DNA of 64,000 nt from Deltaproteobacteria bacterium (GCA_017992605.1 JAGOOG010000004.1:62001-126000); one strand, 5' to 3'; numbered from the stretch's first letter, positions 51,458-60,551 are shown. Notes: a model not told the origin generated them from the letters alone. Numbers and translations are program-made.

Positions 51458-51481
51458 GAGCGGGGGGGCAATCCCCCGCTC
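51458..51481 (+). terminator. GC-rich hairpin terminator
   Basis: GAGCGGGGG (51458-51466) pairs with CCCCCGCTC (51473-51481) around a six-base loop, followed by TTCCTC. It lies in the gap after the aminotransferase gene. Confidence 0.55.
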
Positions 51482-51500
51482 TTCCTCGATGAGGAGAGGC

Positions 51501-52367
51501 ATGAAAGCCCGCTCCAGAACGATATCCCTGGTGTCCCGGTCCGAGATCGTCTCCGGGATACTGTCTCTCCCCGATGCACGGGAACCATCGCCGGCCCTCA
51601 TAGTCTGCCACGGCGCCCTTGATTTCAAGGAGAACTTCGCCGAACTCTGCGAATACCTGGGCGCCCGGGGCATGGCGACCCTGGCCCTGGACATGCATGG
51701 CCACGGGGCGAGCGGCGGCAAACGGTACCACGTGAACATGCACGACTGGGTTTCCGATATCGGCACCGCACTCGATCATCTCGTCGCATTGCCTGAGATC
51801 AGGGAGAACGGCATAGGCGCTTTCGGTTTTTCCTCTGGTGGGACGGCTGTCCTGGAGGCAGCGGCCCTCGACCGGAGGATCCGGTGTCTCATCACGCTGG
51901 ATGCCACGGTGAACAACACCCTGGGCCTCCTTGACACCTGCGTCGTCTCCTTCCTGAACGCCCTGGGGTGGGTTAAGCGAGCCGTCACCGGGGAAGACCT
52001 CAGGCTCTCCCTGACTAAGGCATTCAGCAAGGTGCCTGCGACATCCGATCCCGTGTTCAACAGGTCATGGCAGGATGACCCCAGGGTCCGCAGGATGTGG
52101 TCCTCGGTGCCGTTTCCCGGGTTCAAGGCATCCTTCATGGTGGACACCATCAGGAGGGTGCACCGGATCCAGGCCCCCGTCCTGGTGATCCATGGCGAAA
52201 ACGACCAGGTGGACCGCCCTGAATCGGCCAGGATGCTTTACGAGTCCCTGACGTGCCCCAAGGGACTCTCCATCATCCCGGGTAACGGCCACATGGGCCA
52301 TCGGGACCTGAACAGGGCTGCAGTGTTCAACCTGACCGCACAGTGGGCGCTGACATACCTTCTTTGA
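51501..52367 (+). CDS. Alpha/beta hydrolase
   Basis: 288-residue alpha/beta-hydrolase-fold esterase-like protein. The oxyanion-hole motif is CHGALD, the nucleophile elbow is GFSSG with Ser111, the acid is Asp in HGENDQVD and the His is in PGNGHMGH, giving a complete triad. The LDMHGHGAS segment is also typical. It resembles monoacylglycerol-lipase/peptidase-like hydrolases but has no diagnostic substrate motif. The ATG at 51501 with AGGAGAGG was preferred over 51489. Its end overlaps the ygiQ promoter. Confidence 0.88.
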   Translation: MKARSRTISLVSRSEIVSGILSLPDAREPSPALIVCHGALDFKENFAELCEYLGARGMATLALDMHGHGASGGKRYHVNMHDWVSDIGTALDHLVALPEIRENGIGAFGFSSGGTAVLEAAALDRRIRCLITLDATVNNTLGLLDTCVVSFLNALGWVKRAVTGEDLRLSLTKAFSKVPATSDPVFNRSWQDDPRVRRMWSSVPFPGFKASFMVDTIRRVHRIQAPVLVIHGENDQVDRPESARMLYESLTCPKGLSIIPGNGHMGHRDLNRAAVFNLTAQWALTYLL

Positions 52368-52392
52368 GATAATGCCCCTGCTGTGATATCTT
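52364..52392 (+). promoter_or_regulatory. Promoter of ygiQ with near-zero leader
   Basis: TTGAGA (52364-52369) begins one codon before the end of the hydrolase gene; 17 nt later TATCTT (52387-52392), the same -10 as at rsmD. The predicted start is about 52399 and the ygiQ ATG is at 52405, with no Shine-Dalgarno sequence. Confidence 0.5.
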
Positions 52393-52404
52393 TCCTGTCA
52401 ACCC

Positions 52405-54117
52405 ATGTTCCTCCCTGTGACCAGAGAAGAGATGCACGCCCTCGGCTGGGAACGGCTCGATGTCATCCTGGTCACCGGGGACGCCTATATCGACAGCCCC
52501 CACATCGGGATCGCCGTGGTGGGCAAGGCCCTTCTCGGGGCAGGGTTCCGGGTGGGCATCATCCCCCAGCCGGATACTGCCACTGATGCGGATATCCTCA
52601 GGCTCGGCGAACCGGCCCTGTTCTGGGGCGTCACCGGCGGGAGCATCGACTCCATGGTGGCCAACTACACCCCCCTGAAGAAACGGAGGAGGTCTGACGA
52701 TTACACGCCCGGAGGCATGAACACGAAACGCCCCGACAGGGCGGTCATCGCCTACACCAACCTCATCAGGAGGTTCTCCCGCGCGAGGGTGCCCGTCGTG
52801 CTCGGAGGCATCGAGGCGAGCCTGCGGCGCATAGCCCACTACGACTTCTGGTCGGACAGCATCCGCAGATCGATCCTCTTCGACGCGAAGGCAGACATCC
52901 TCATCTACGGCATGGGTGAATACCCGGCCGTGGACCTGGCCCGGGCGCTCTCGTCCGGCCATGAGTACAAAGACATGAGAGGGATCTGTCGCATCGGCAG
53001 AGACAGGCCTGCCGGGTACGTGGAGCTGCCTGCCTACGAGGCCGTCCGTGACGACATGGACGCCTTTACCGAGATGTTCCTCGCATTCTCGCGCGGCACC
53101 GGCCGGGGCATGTACCAGCGGCACGCCGACCGTTTCCTGATCCACAACCCGCCATGGCCGGTACTGTCGGAGAAGGAACTGGACGACGTCTTCGCCCTCG
53201 ACTTCGAGCGGGAGGTTCACCCCCACGACCGTGCCCGAGGCGTTGTGAAGGCCGTCGAAACCATCCGGTTCTCCATCACCACCCACCGGGGGTGCATGGG
53301 TAAATGCAACTTCTGCTCCATCAGCGCCCATGAAGGTCCTGCCGTGATCTCGCGCAGCGAGGCATCCATTCTGTATGAAGCACGACGGCTCGCCGGGCAT
53401 CCTCTCTTCAAGGGCACCATTCAGGACGTGGGTGGACCCACTGCCAACATGTACAAGGCGACGTGCTCCAGAAGGGCCGCAGGGATGTGCCAGGACCGGA
53501 GATGCCTGTACCCGGAACCATGTCCCTATCTCGACATCGACCACCAGCCACAGACCGAGCTCCTGCGGCGACTGCGTTCTCTCGATGGTATCGGAAAGGT
53601 TTTCGTGGCATCGGGCATCAGACACGACCTGGTGTGTTCTGATGCAAGACACAAGACGGCATACCTCGAGGAACTTGTCTCGCACCACGTGTCCGGCCAG
53701 CTGAAGCTCGCTCCGGAGCACTGCGTACCGACCGTGCTGGAGAAGATGGGCAAACCGGGCACCGACTCGTTGCTCGAGTTCAGGGATCACTTTTCCAGGA
53801 TTTCCCGTCAGGCGGGCAGGAGACAGTTCCTCACCTATTACTTCCTCGCCGCACACCCGGGGTGTACGGAGTCCGACATGAGACGACTCAGGGCATACAT
53901 CGACAGGCACCTGAAGCTCACCCCGGAGCAGGTTCAGATCTTCACACCCACCCCGTCGACCGTCTCGACGCTCATGTACTGCACGGGAAAGGACCCCTTC
54001 ACCGGGGACCGGATCTATGTGGAGAGGGACCCTGTCCGCAAGCAGCGGCAGAAGGATATCCTCACGAAAAAGGAGGAGAGACCGGATCATGAGAGACGAC
54101 CACGGCCCCGACGATGA
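52405..54117 (+). CDS. ygiQ: YgiQ-family radical SAM protein
   Basis: 570-residue radical SAM enzyme. N-terminal marks are FLPVTREEMHALGWERLDVILVTGDAYIDSPHIG (short signature LVTGDAYIDSP), the YTPLKKRRRSDDYTPGG segment, the radical SAM cluster CMGKCNFC (CxxxCxxC) near residue 295-303 and the second half with LKLAPEHC and QIFTPTPST. The family is widespread but its reaction is not established. The start is fixed by the family N-terminus. It overlaps the following darP-like gene by 29 nt. Confidence 0.93.
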   Translation: MFLPVTREEMHALGWERLDVILVTGDAYIDSPHIGIAVVGKALLGAGFRVGIIPQPDTATDADILRLGEPALFWGVTGGSIDSMVANYTPLKKRRRSDDYTPGGMNTKRPDRAVIAYTNLIRRFSRARVPVVLGGIEASLRRIAHYDFWSDSIRRSILFDAKADILIYGMGEYPAVDLARALSSGHEYKDMRGICRIGRDRPAGYVELPAYEAVRDDMDAFTEMFLAFSRGTGRGMYQRHADRFLIHNPPWPVLSEKELDDVFALDFEREVHPHDRARGVVKAVETIRFSITTHRGCMGKCNFCSISAHEGPAVISRSEASILYEARRLAGHPLFKGTIQDVGGPTANMYKATCSRRAAGMCQDRRCLYPEPCPYLDIDHQPQTELLRRLRSLDGIGKVFVASGIRHDLVCSDARHKTAYLEELVSHHVSGQLKLAPEHCVPTVLEKMGKPGTDSLLEFRDHFSRISRQAGRRQFLTYYFLAAHPGCTESDMRRLRAYIDRHLKLTPEQVQIFTPTPSTVSTLMYCTGKDPFTGDRIYVERDPVRKQRQKDILTKKEERPDHERRPRPRR

Positions 54118-54400
54118 ATCCCGGCAGCCGGAGGAGCTCAAGAAGAGCAAGACCATGCGCAAGAAGGAGATGCTCGAGCTGCAGAAGCTCGGGGAGCGGC
54201 TGATCGACCTCCCCGCGAGCTATCTGAAGAAGTCGGGCATCCCCGGCGAACTGCTGGAGGCCGTACTCGCGGCGAAGAAGATCTCCACCTTCGGTGCAAG
54301 AAAGAGGCAGAGGCAGTACATCGGCGCCATCATGCGAGAAGTGGACCCCGATCTCATCAGGCGCACGCTGGACGAGTTCGGACAGACGGCAATGAAATGA
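54089..54400 (+). CDS. darP: DarP (YjgA, DUF615) ribosome-associated protein
   Basis: 103-residue member of DUF615, whose E. coli member DarP (YjgA) assists 50S assembly. The conserved blocks are KSKTMRKKEMLELQKLGERLIDLPASYLKKSGIPGELLEAVLAAKKI (short signature LQKLGERLIDLP) and ARKRQRQYIGAIMREVD. It is shorter than the gammaproteobacterial type, ending soon after the second block. The start has AGGAGGAG and lies within the end of ygiQ, so the two are translationally coupled. Confidence 0.85.
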   Translation: MRDDHGPDDESRQPEELKKSKTMRKKEMLELQKLGERLIDLPASYLKKSGIPGELLEAVLAAKKISTFGARKRQRQYIGAIMREVDPDLIRRTLDEFGQTAMK

Positions 54401-54435
54401 GAAACCGACGGGGGAGATACCGGAAGGAGGAGGCA

Positions 54436-54699
54436 ATGAAGAGCATTCCACGAACGGCGCTGGCCGCAGCGATCGTCCTGACATGCATGTTCGTCCTTGC
54501 CCTGTGCGGGTGCGAGGGCAGCGATGCACGGAAGTCCATCACCGGCACCGTGGAGGACCTTGTCGGCACGAAGGCCATCGAGAGGGGTGAACGGATGAAG
54601 AAGGACATGGACCGTGCCATGGAGGAGGAGGCCCGGAGACTCCTCAAGGTGGACGGTAGCGATCCGGGAGAATCGTCACGGGGGCAGCATGAAGAGTAG
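54436..54699 (+). CDS. Small lipoprotein
   Basis: 87-residue protein with a signal sequence ending in the lipobox LALCGC and a charged helical mature part rich in Lys/Glu/Arg (ERGERMKKDMDRAMEEEARRLLK). AAGGAGGAG lies upstream of the ATG. No domain is recognised. It follows darP by 35 nt and precedes the promoter at 54728 in opposite or separate regulation, so it probably belongs to the ygiQ transcript. Confidence 0.7.
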   Translation: MKSIPRTALAAAIVLTCMFVLALCGCEGSDARKSITGTVEDLVGTKAIERGERMKKDMDRAMEEEARRLLKVDGSDPGESSRGQHEE

Positions 54700-54727
54700 G
54701 ACATGTTCCTCCGTACATGAAGCCAGC

Positions 54728-54756
54728 TTGCCCCGTGGTCGAGCAGGCGGTATAAT
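54728..54756 (+). promoter_or_regulatory. Promoter of the five-gene SDR-to-crotonase operon
   Basis: TTGCCC (54728-54733), a 17-nt spacer and a perfect TATAAT (54751-54756). Predicted start about 54763; the SDR ATG with GAGGAGGG site is at 54801. Confidence 0.65.
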
Positions 54757-54800
54757 GACGGGGACACATCGCATCACCATGCACTGAGGAGGGAACCACC

Positions 54801-55592
54801 ATGTCCTACAACGGCAAGGTCGTCTGGATAACCGGCGCTTCCTCGGGCATAGGCGAGGCCCTGGCGTATGCACTCGCAGCCACGGGAGCGAAACTCGTCC
54901 TGTCCGCCCGAAACGAAAAGAGACTCGACGAGGTCAGACTCGGGTGCCCGTCGCCGGACAGCCACCTCGTCCTCCCCCTCGACCTCGAACGATCCGGGGA
55001 CTTTGATTCGTGCGCACGAACCGTGCTCGACAGGTACGGGCAGATCGACGTTCTCGTCAACAACGGCGGCATATCGCAGAGGAGCCTGGCCGCGGACACG
55101 AACATGGAAACGGTCCGACGGATCATGGAGACGGACTTCTTCGGGGCCGTGGCACTGACCAGGGCCGTCCTGCCTGCCATGTTCAGGCAGAATTCCGGCC
55201 ATATCGTGGTCGTCAGCAGCCTCATGGGCAAATTCAGCACGCCGCTGCGCTCCGCGTACGCCGCGGCCAAGCATGCCCTCCACGGGTTCTTCAACAGCCT
55301 GCGGGCCGAAGTCCGGGACAGGGGCATCAAGGTCACCATCGTGTGTCCCGGGTTCATCCGTACCGGCATCTCCATCAATGCCCTGTGCGCGGACGGTTCA
55401 TGCCACGGGATCATGGATGAAGCCCAGGCCGCCGGCATGTCGCCCTCCGGTTGCGCCGAACGGATCATCCAGGCCATGGGAAAGGGCAAGGACGAGGTCC
55501 TCGTAGGCGGCAAGGAGGTCATCGGGGTGTACCTGAACCGATTCGTGCCGGGCCTCTTCAACCGCATCATCGCCAGGGCCAAGGTAACCTGA
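54801..55592 (+). CDS. Short-chain dehydrogenase/reductase, operon gene 1
   Basis: 263-residue SDR of the YqjQ/DHRS-like type: NAD(P) motif TGASSGIG, NNGG (Ala to Gly variant of NNAG), the SSLMGK strand with catalytic Ser and YAAAK as YxxxK. The C-terminus (LNRFVPGLFNRIIARAKV) is hydrophobic, as in SDRs that act on lipids or long-chain ketones. It is the first gene of a tight operon with four downstream genes (gaps 13, 10, 12 and 9 nt). Confidence 0.9.
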   Translation: MSYNGKVVWITGASSGIGEALAYALAATGAKLVLSARNEKRLDEVRLGCPSPDSHLVLPLDLERSGDFDSCARTVLDRYGQIDVLVNNGGISQRSLAADTNMETVRRIMETDFFGAVALTRAVLPAMFRQNSGHIVVVSSLMGKFSTPLRSAYAAAKHALHGFFNSLRAEVRDRGIKVTIVCPGFIRTGISINALCADGSCHGIMDEAQAAGMSPSGCAERIIQAMGKGKDEVLVGGKEVIGVYLNRFVPGLFNRIIARAKVT

Positions 55593-55605
55593 AAAGACCG
55601 GAGCC

Positions 55606-56538
55606 ATGATGAGACCTCGCATCCTCGTCATCGGTGCAGGCATGGTGGGCTCCACGAGCGCCGCCTCCATTGCGTCCAGGCGCCTGGGCACGGTGTACCT
55701 CCACGACGTCGTGGAAGATCTCGCCCTCGGCAGGGCCATGGACATCAACCACTCGCTGCCCTCGAGCAGCAGCGACTCCCGCGTCGTCGGGTGCAACACA
55801 CTGGCCGAGGCGGGCAGGGCAGACATCGTGGTCATAACGGCAGGCATGGCGCGCACGGCAGGCATGAGCAGGCTCGATCTGCTCCGCAGCAATGCCGCCG
55901 TCATCTCCTCCCTGGCACCGGTTCTCTACGACCAGTGCCCCGATGCACAGGTGCTGCTGGTGACCAATCCCGTCGACGTCCTCACCTGGCACCTCAAGAG
56001 CCTCTGTCCGTCCATGCACGTCGCGGGGCTCGGGTGCTCACTGGACATGATCCGTCTCAGGTACCTCATCGCACAGGCTGCGGGCGTATCGGCGGACAGC
56101 GTGGGGGCCATGGTGATCGGCACCCACGACGACAACATGGTGCCGCTGGTGAACAGGGCGTCCATAGCCGGGATCCCGGCGAGGGCCTACCTGACCACGG
56201 ATGATGTCCAGGGGATCGTGAGGATGACGAAGAGCGCCGGGAGCACCATCGTCAACTACATGAAGACCCACAGCGGCCACTATGCTGCCGGAGAAGTGAT
56301 CGCACTGATCGTTGAGTCCATGGTGCTGGACCGGGGGTTCGTGTTCCCGGTGAGCGTCTGTCTGAAGGGGGAATACGGCTACCGGGACACGTGTCTTGCC
56401 CTGCCCTGCATCGTGGGGGCAGAAGGGGTGCGCCGTGTCCTCGAGATGGATCTCGATGGCCAGGAAAAGGCCTCGCTCGACGCGTGCGCCAGGTCCATGG
56501 CCGGACAGATCCGCTCATTGATCCCGGTTCGCTCCTGA
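55606..56538 (+). CDS. Lactate/malate dehydrogenase-family protein, operon gene 2
   Basis: 310-residue NAD-linked 2-hydroxyacid dehydrogenase of the LDH/MDH family. The nucleotide motif GAGMVGS is at the N-terminus; TNPVDVLTW and the Asp-Arg pair LDMIRLR are present. The catalytic His is residue 174 in IGTHDDNMVPL; the family Gly after it is replaced by Asp. The active-site loop GMARTAGMSRLDLL keeps Arg residues of the malate type but not the usual ARKPGM. The substrate could therefore be malate-like or another 2-hydroxyacid. It sits 13 nt after the SDR. Confidence 0.82.
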   Translation: MMRPRILVIGAGMVGSTSAASIASRRLGTVYLHDVVEDLALGRAMDINHSLPSSSSDSRVVGCNTLAEAGRADIVVITAGMARTAGMSRLDLLRSNAAVISSLAPVLYDQCPDAQVLLVTNPVDVLTWHLKSLCPSMHVAGLGCSLDMIRLRYLIAQAAGVSADSVGAMVIGTHDDNMVPLVNRASIAGIPARAYLTTDDVQGIVRMTKSAGSTIVNYMKTHSGHYAAGEVIALIVESMVLDRGFVFPVSVCLKGEYGYRDTCLALPCIVGAEGVRRVLEMDLDGQEKASLDACARSMAGQIRSLIPVRS

Positions 56539-56548
56539 AAGGGATGTC

Positions 56549-57370
56549 ATGACGGTGAACGTCCGCTGGCTCGGTACGGCAGGAGTCGAGTTCAACCACG
56601 AGGGCCGGGTCATCCTCGTCGATCCCTATCTCTCGAGATTGGGAAAGGTCGATATCTTCTTCAGGCCGCTCGTTCCCCTCGAGGGGGCCCTGGACACATA
56701 CCTCGAAGGCATGACGGGCGACCTCGAGGCGATCGTGTGCGGCCACACCCACTTCGACCACGCCCTGGACATCCCGGGCCTTGCCCGGCGCACGAAGGTG
56801 CCTGTCCTGGGGTGCGACAGCCTGGACGCTCTTATGGACATTTCCGGACTTCAGGGCCGGGTCACGGTCTGCAGACCCCACGAGCCGGTGTCTCTCGACA
56901 GCGGAGCGACAGTGACCCTCATCCCTTCCCTGCACGGTCTGGTCCTTGGCAGGCTGCTTCTTTTCCTCGGGAACATCGACAGGTCGCTCTCCCCGCCGCT
57001 GCGTGCCCACCGGTACCGGCTCGGGTCCATGCACACGGTGAAGGTGGAGCTGGGCGGCACCACGTTCATGCACGTCGGGAGTGCGGGCTTCCTGGAGCGT
57101 GACCTCGAGGGCCATCGGTGTGACGTACTGTTTCTCTGTGCCGCGGGCTGGAGGAACACCCCCGGATACCCTGAACGTGTCATCGAGATTCTCAGGCCGT
57201 CCATCGTGGTGCCTATCCACTACGACGACTTCTCCCTGCCTCTCGAGCCGGGCAAGGGAATCAGGATACTCAGGTCAGCCGATATCGGCACCTTCACGGA
57301 GAGAGTGAGGGCGGCAAGGCATCCCCTCACGACACGACGGATCGAGCCGTGGGTGAAGACTTCATTCTGA
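56549..57370 (+). CDS. Metallo-beta-lactamase-fold hydrolase, operon gene 3
   Basis: 273-residue MBL-fold protein of the UlaG/YcbJ-like group. The metal site is CGHTHFDHA (HxHxDH), with VDPYLSR at the N-terminus, the later Asp or His of a second metal site (MHVGSAGF) and PIHYDD near the C-terminus. Such enzymes hydrolyse lactones, thioesters or phosphodiesters. No signal sequence. It lies 10 nt after gene 2 of the operon. Confidence 0.85.
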   Translation: MTVNVRWLGTAGVEFNHEGRVILVDPYLSRLGKVDIFFRPLVPLEGALDTYLEGMTGDLEAIVCGHTHFDHALDIPGLARRTKVPVLGCDSLDALMDISGLQGRVTVCRPHEPVSLDSGATVTLIPSLHGLVLGRLLLFLGNIDRSLSPPLRAHRYRLGSMHTVKVELGGTTFMHVGSAGFLERDLEGHRCDVLFLCAAGWRNTPGYPERVIEILRPSIVVPIHYDDFSLPLEPGKGIRILRSADIGTFTERVRAARHPLTTRRIEPWVKTSF

Positions 57371-57382
57371 AGGGAGTGCATC

Positions 57383-58267
57383 ATGGAAAGGGACAGGATC
57401 GGCTGGATCGGAACCGGGGTCATGGGCGCGCCCATGTGCGCCCATCTCATGGGGGCAGGGCATGAGGTCCATGTCTACACGCGTACAAAAAGCAAGGCAT
57501 CACGCCTGGTCGATCAGGGCGCCGGGTGGTGCGAGTCCCCCGGGGAGGCGGCCCACGGTGCGGAGTTCGTCTTCACCATGGTGGGTTATCCCGCAGACGT
57601 GGAGGAGGTCTATTTCTCGGGGAGTGGGATCCTGGAAAATGCCGAGAGAGGTGCCGTCCTCGTAGACATGACCACATCAGAACCCTCCCTGGCCGGGAGG
57701 ATCAGCGAGGCGGCACAAGAAAGAGGTCTTTACAGCCTGGATGCACCGGTGTCGGGTGGTGACGTGGGTGCCCGGCAGGCCACGCTTGCCATCATGGTGG
57801 GCGGAGACCCCGGTGTTTTTGAGAAGACCCTGCCCCTGCTGGAAACGCTCGGGAAAACCATCTCCCTCATGGGAGGGCCCGGTGCAGGCCAGCACACCAA
57901 GATGGCCAACCAGATCGCCATCGCCTCCGGCATGATCGGGGTCGTGGAGTCCCTGCTCTACGGCATGAAGGCCGGGCTCGACCCCACAGCGGTCATCGAC
58001 ATCATCGGCACCGGGGCGGCAGGGTCATGGTCGCTGAACAACCTGGGCAGGAGGATCGTGAGCAACGACTTCGACCCGGGTTTCTTCGTCAAACACTTCA
58101 TAAAGGACCTGGGCATAGCGCTGGAGGAGGCCAGGCGCATGCGTCTCGCCCTTCCCGGCCTCGCCCTTGCCCACCAGCTCTACATCGCCGCCTCCGCGCT
58201 CGGCCTCGACGAGCTGGGAACTCAGGGCCTCTACAAGGTGTTCGAACAGATGAATGGCGTGGACTGA
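57383..58267 (+). CDS. Beta-hydroxyacid dehydrogenase (HIBADH-type), operon gene 4
   Basis: 294-residue NAD(P)-dependent beta-hydroxyacid dehydrogenase (3-hydroxyisobutyrate/tartronate semialdehyde reductase family). It shows WIGTGVMGAPM (Rossmann), the DAPVSGGDVGARQATL substrate loop and the catalytic Lys in GAGQHTKMANQ (about residue 175). Likely substrates are 3-hydroxyisobutyrate, tartronate semialdehyde, gamma-hydroxybutyrate-type or other 3-hydroxyacids; not resolvable here. Gap to the next gene is 9 nt. Confidence 0.88.
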   Translation: MERDRIGWIGTGVMGAPMCAHLMGAGHEVHVYTRTKSKASRLVDQGAGWCESPGEAAHGAEFVFTMVGYPADVEEVYFSGSGILENAERGAVLVDMTTSEPSLAGRISEAAQERGLYSLDAPVSGGDVGARQATLAIMVGGDPGVFEKTLPLLETLGKTISLMGGPGAGQHTKMANQIAIASGMIGVVESLLYGMKAGLDPTAVIDIIGTGAAGSWSLNNLGRRIVSNDFDPGFFVKHFIKDLGIALEEARRMRLALPGLALAHQLYIAASALGLDELGTQGLYKVFEQMNGVD

Positions 58268-58276
58268 GGAGAGCCC

Positions 58277-59044
58277 ATGAACGTGCTCGTTGCCAGAAAG
58301 GACCGCATCACCACCATCACCATCAACCGGCCCGAGGTGCGCAATGCGGTGGACGGCCCCACTGCCGCCGAGCTCGCAGACGCGTTCAGGTCCTTTGACG
58401 CGGATGAGGGTTCCGACGTGGCCGTCCTGACGGGGGCCGGGGGCCATTTCTGCGCCGGTGCCGACCTCAAGGCCATCAGCGCCGGCACTCTCCCCAACCG
58501 CATCGAGGAGACCGGCGACGGCCCCATGGGCCCGTCCCGCATGCTGCTGAGCAAGCCGGTCATCGCCGCGGTTGCCGGCTATGCCGTGGCAGGGGGTCTC
58601 GAGCTCGCCTGCTGGTGCGACCTTCGGGTGGTGGAAAGGAGCGCCGTGTTCGGCGTCTTCTGCAGGAGGTGGGGCGTGCCGCTCGTCGACGGCGGCACCA
58701 TACGGCTTCCCCGGCTCATCGGGCTCGGCCGGGCCCTGGACCTTATCCTGACCGGGAGGCCCGTATCCGCAGACGAGGCACTGTCCATGGGACTGGCCAA
58801 CCGCGTCGTTCACGACGGCACCGCCCTGCTGGAGGCGGAGAGAATCGCTTCCTCACTGTCGGCATTTCCCCAGGTCTGCCTCAGGAATGACCGCAGGAGC
58901 GCCTACGAGCAGTTCGACCTCGGCATGGAACAAGCACTGCTCCACGAATTCCGGCTCGGCATGGAAACCATCATGAGCAGCGAGACCCTGGCAGGGGCAC
59001 AAAGGTTCGCCGGCGGCACGGGCAGGCACGGCAGTTTCGAGTAG
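58277..59044 (+). CDS. Crotonase-family enoyl-CoA hydratase-like protein, operon gene 5
   Basis: 255-residue crotonase. The N-terminal NRPEVRNAVDG, the oxyanion-hole GGHFCAGADLKAI and VAGYAVAGGLELA (second oxyanion Gly) are intact. The residues that serve as the catalytic Glu pair in rat enoyl-CoA hydratase are changed: the FGxPE region reads FGVFCRRWG and the second site has Asp in ALDLILTG. This is the FCRRWGVPLVDGG subgroup, whose reaction is not well defined. It ends the operon. Confidence 0.86.
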   Translation: MNVLVARKDRITTITINRPEVRNAVDGPTAAELADAFRSFDADEGSDVAVLTGAGGHFCAGADLKAISAGTLPNRIEETGDGPMGPSRMLLSKPVIAAVAGYAVAGGLELACWCDLRVVERSAVFGVFCRRWGVPLVDGGTIRLPRLIGLGRALDLILTGRPVSADEALSMGLANRVVHDGTALLEAERIASSLSAFPQVCLRNDRRSAYEQFDLGMEQALLHEFRLGMETIMSSETLAGAQRFAGGTGRHGSFE

Positions 59045-59179
59045 CTGCCGGGACCGGCGATATCTGAATCCTTCCCGTTCCCGCCGAAATCCTTCGGGGG
59101 CCCGCTCACGGGGGGATTCGAGTCATGTTTCGTGATCGATGTGTCGATGAGAACGGCAGGTTGAAACAGGGAGCACTCC

Positions 59180-59968
59180 ATGAAGAATCTCTTCCCCGTC
59201 ATGATGGTCATCCTCGGGTTCACGATCCTCTCCTGCGGTGGAGGGGGCGGCGGCGGGTCCGGGGACAGCCCGAGCAGCCGTACGTTCGATGCCCTGGAGT
59301 ACTTCCTGAGGGATACCACGAAGTCGTACACCTTCCAGGAAACGCAGACCGCCACGGGGAACGGTCAGACCAGGTCGATGACCCTGACGAAGACCTTCTC
59401 CTATGAGTTGGCGGACACGATCCCCCAGGGGTATGGAGACTTCTCCGATTATCCCGGACCATATCGTCTCGAAATTGTCTCGAAAGACGGCCAGGACCAT
59501 GAACTCACCTACACGGATTCCGGGAACACCATCGTGCTGGAGGCCGACGTGAACACGTTCAACAGGATCTATGACAACACGTCTTCCGGTGGCGGCATTC
59601 CATCCCAGGCCGTCCTCGGACAGTCCTATTCCTCCACTGCGAGAAAGACGATATACAATGCCGACCCCGACGCCGGATACTGGGGCGAGGAACTGGGCTT
59701 TTCCGTCATAACGTCAGTCCAGAAACCCTTGGCTGTCGAGGAGATCACCGTCCCTGCCGGCACATTCACTGCGCTGAAGATCCAGACGACCGATACCATA
59801 ACCAACACCATAGACGGCCAGACGAGCTCCACGGTTTACACGGGGTATCGATGGTACAGCGAGGATCACGGCCTGATAAGGTTTTCCCTGTCTTTTTCTG
59901 TCTCCACCAACGAGGTTTCCGTCCAGTACACCATAACGGACGAACTCGTCTCAGTGACCGAAGGGTGA
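59180..59968 (+). CDS. Lipoprotein of unknown function
   Basis: 262-residue lipoprotein: signal peptide ending in TILSC followed by a seven-Gly tether, then a beta-rich mature part with repeated Tyr/Thr-rich strands (SYTFQETQTATG, FSYELADT, GYRWYSEDHGLIRFSLSFSV). No known domain. The ATG at 59180 has a plausible site. A single-gene unit, with the next lipoprotein about 106 nt downstream. Confidence 0.7.
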   Translation: MKNLFPVMMVILGFTILSCGGGGGGGSGDSPSSRTFDALEYFLRDTTKSYTFQETQTATGNGQTRSMTLTKTFSYELADTIPQGYGDFSDYPGPYRLEIVSKDGQDHELTYTDSGNTIVLEADVNTFNRIYDNTSSGGGIPSQAVLGQSYSSTARKTIYNADPDAGYWGEELGFSVITSVQKPLAVEEITVPAGTFTALKIQTTDTITNTIDGQTSSTVYTGYRWYSEDHGLIRFSLSFSVSTNEVSVQYTITDELVSVTEG

Positions 59969-60074
59969 TGTCCGGGGCAGAGAAATTACCCCATGCACGT
60001 TTCGGCAAAAGAGTGTATAACAACCGCAGTGGTCATGCCCTCAGGCGATGTGCTCTGACCCGGGAGGACACAAG

Positions 60075-60518
60075 ATGAAAGCACTATCCTACAGGACCAT
60101 CGTCATCACTCTCATCGCCGGTTGCCTCGTGCCCTTCATGCTCACCTCCTGCCTAGACGTCGGCGGCGATGGGGACAGGCCGCCCTTCGGCATATACGAC
60201 ACGTCTCCCACGGATCTTGAAGAAGGCGTCACCATGGACTCCGTTATCGTGGTTACCTTCGAGTGCGATGTCGAAGGCTCCACCGTGACCACGCAGACCT
60301 TCAGGCTGCTGGACGACTCGGGTTCGGCAGTGGCAGGCGACATCTTTGCCGGCGGGGTCACGGCGAACTTCACCCCCGATGAGAGGCTCCTCCCCGATAC
60401 CGACTACACCGTCATCCTGGACGAGGATATCCTGGACATCTACGGCAGGAAACTGGGTTCCTACACGGGCGGTGATTACGAGTTCATGTTCACCACGGGG
60501 AGCGACGTCTCGGATTGA
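60075..60518 (+). CDS. Lipoprotein with Ig-like (Big_5-type) domain
   Basis: 147-residue lipoprotein with lipobox MLTSC and one bacterial Ig-like domain: IYDTSPTDLEEGVTMDSVIVVTFECDVEGSTVTTQTFRLLDDSG (short mark SPTDLEEGV), FTPDERLLPDTDYTVIL and YEFMFTTG, the usual Big_5/SbsA-like pattern. GGGAGGA lies upstream. Function unknown; such domains occur in surface structural proteins. It converges on the EamA transporter gene, with 33 nt between the stops. Confidence 0.8.
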   Translation: MKALSYRTIVITLIAGCLVPFMLTSCLDVGGDGDRPPFGIYDTSPTDLEEGVTMDSVIVVTFECDVEGSTVTTQTFRLLDDSGSAVAGDIFAGGVTANFTPDERLLPDTDYTVILDEDILDIYGRKLGSYTGGDYEFMFTTGSDVSD

Positions 60519-60551
60519 GGGTAAAGGCCGAGACAAGGGTCCGGCTGGTCG

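Noticed and set aside
52327-54162. 611-codon antisense frame opposite ygiQ
   Set aside because: A shadow of the ygiQ gene; ygiQ carries the radical SAM motif and a complete family N-terminus.
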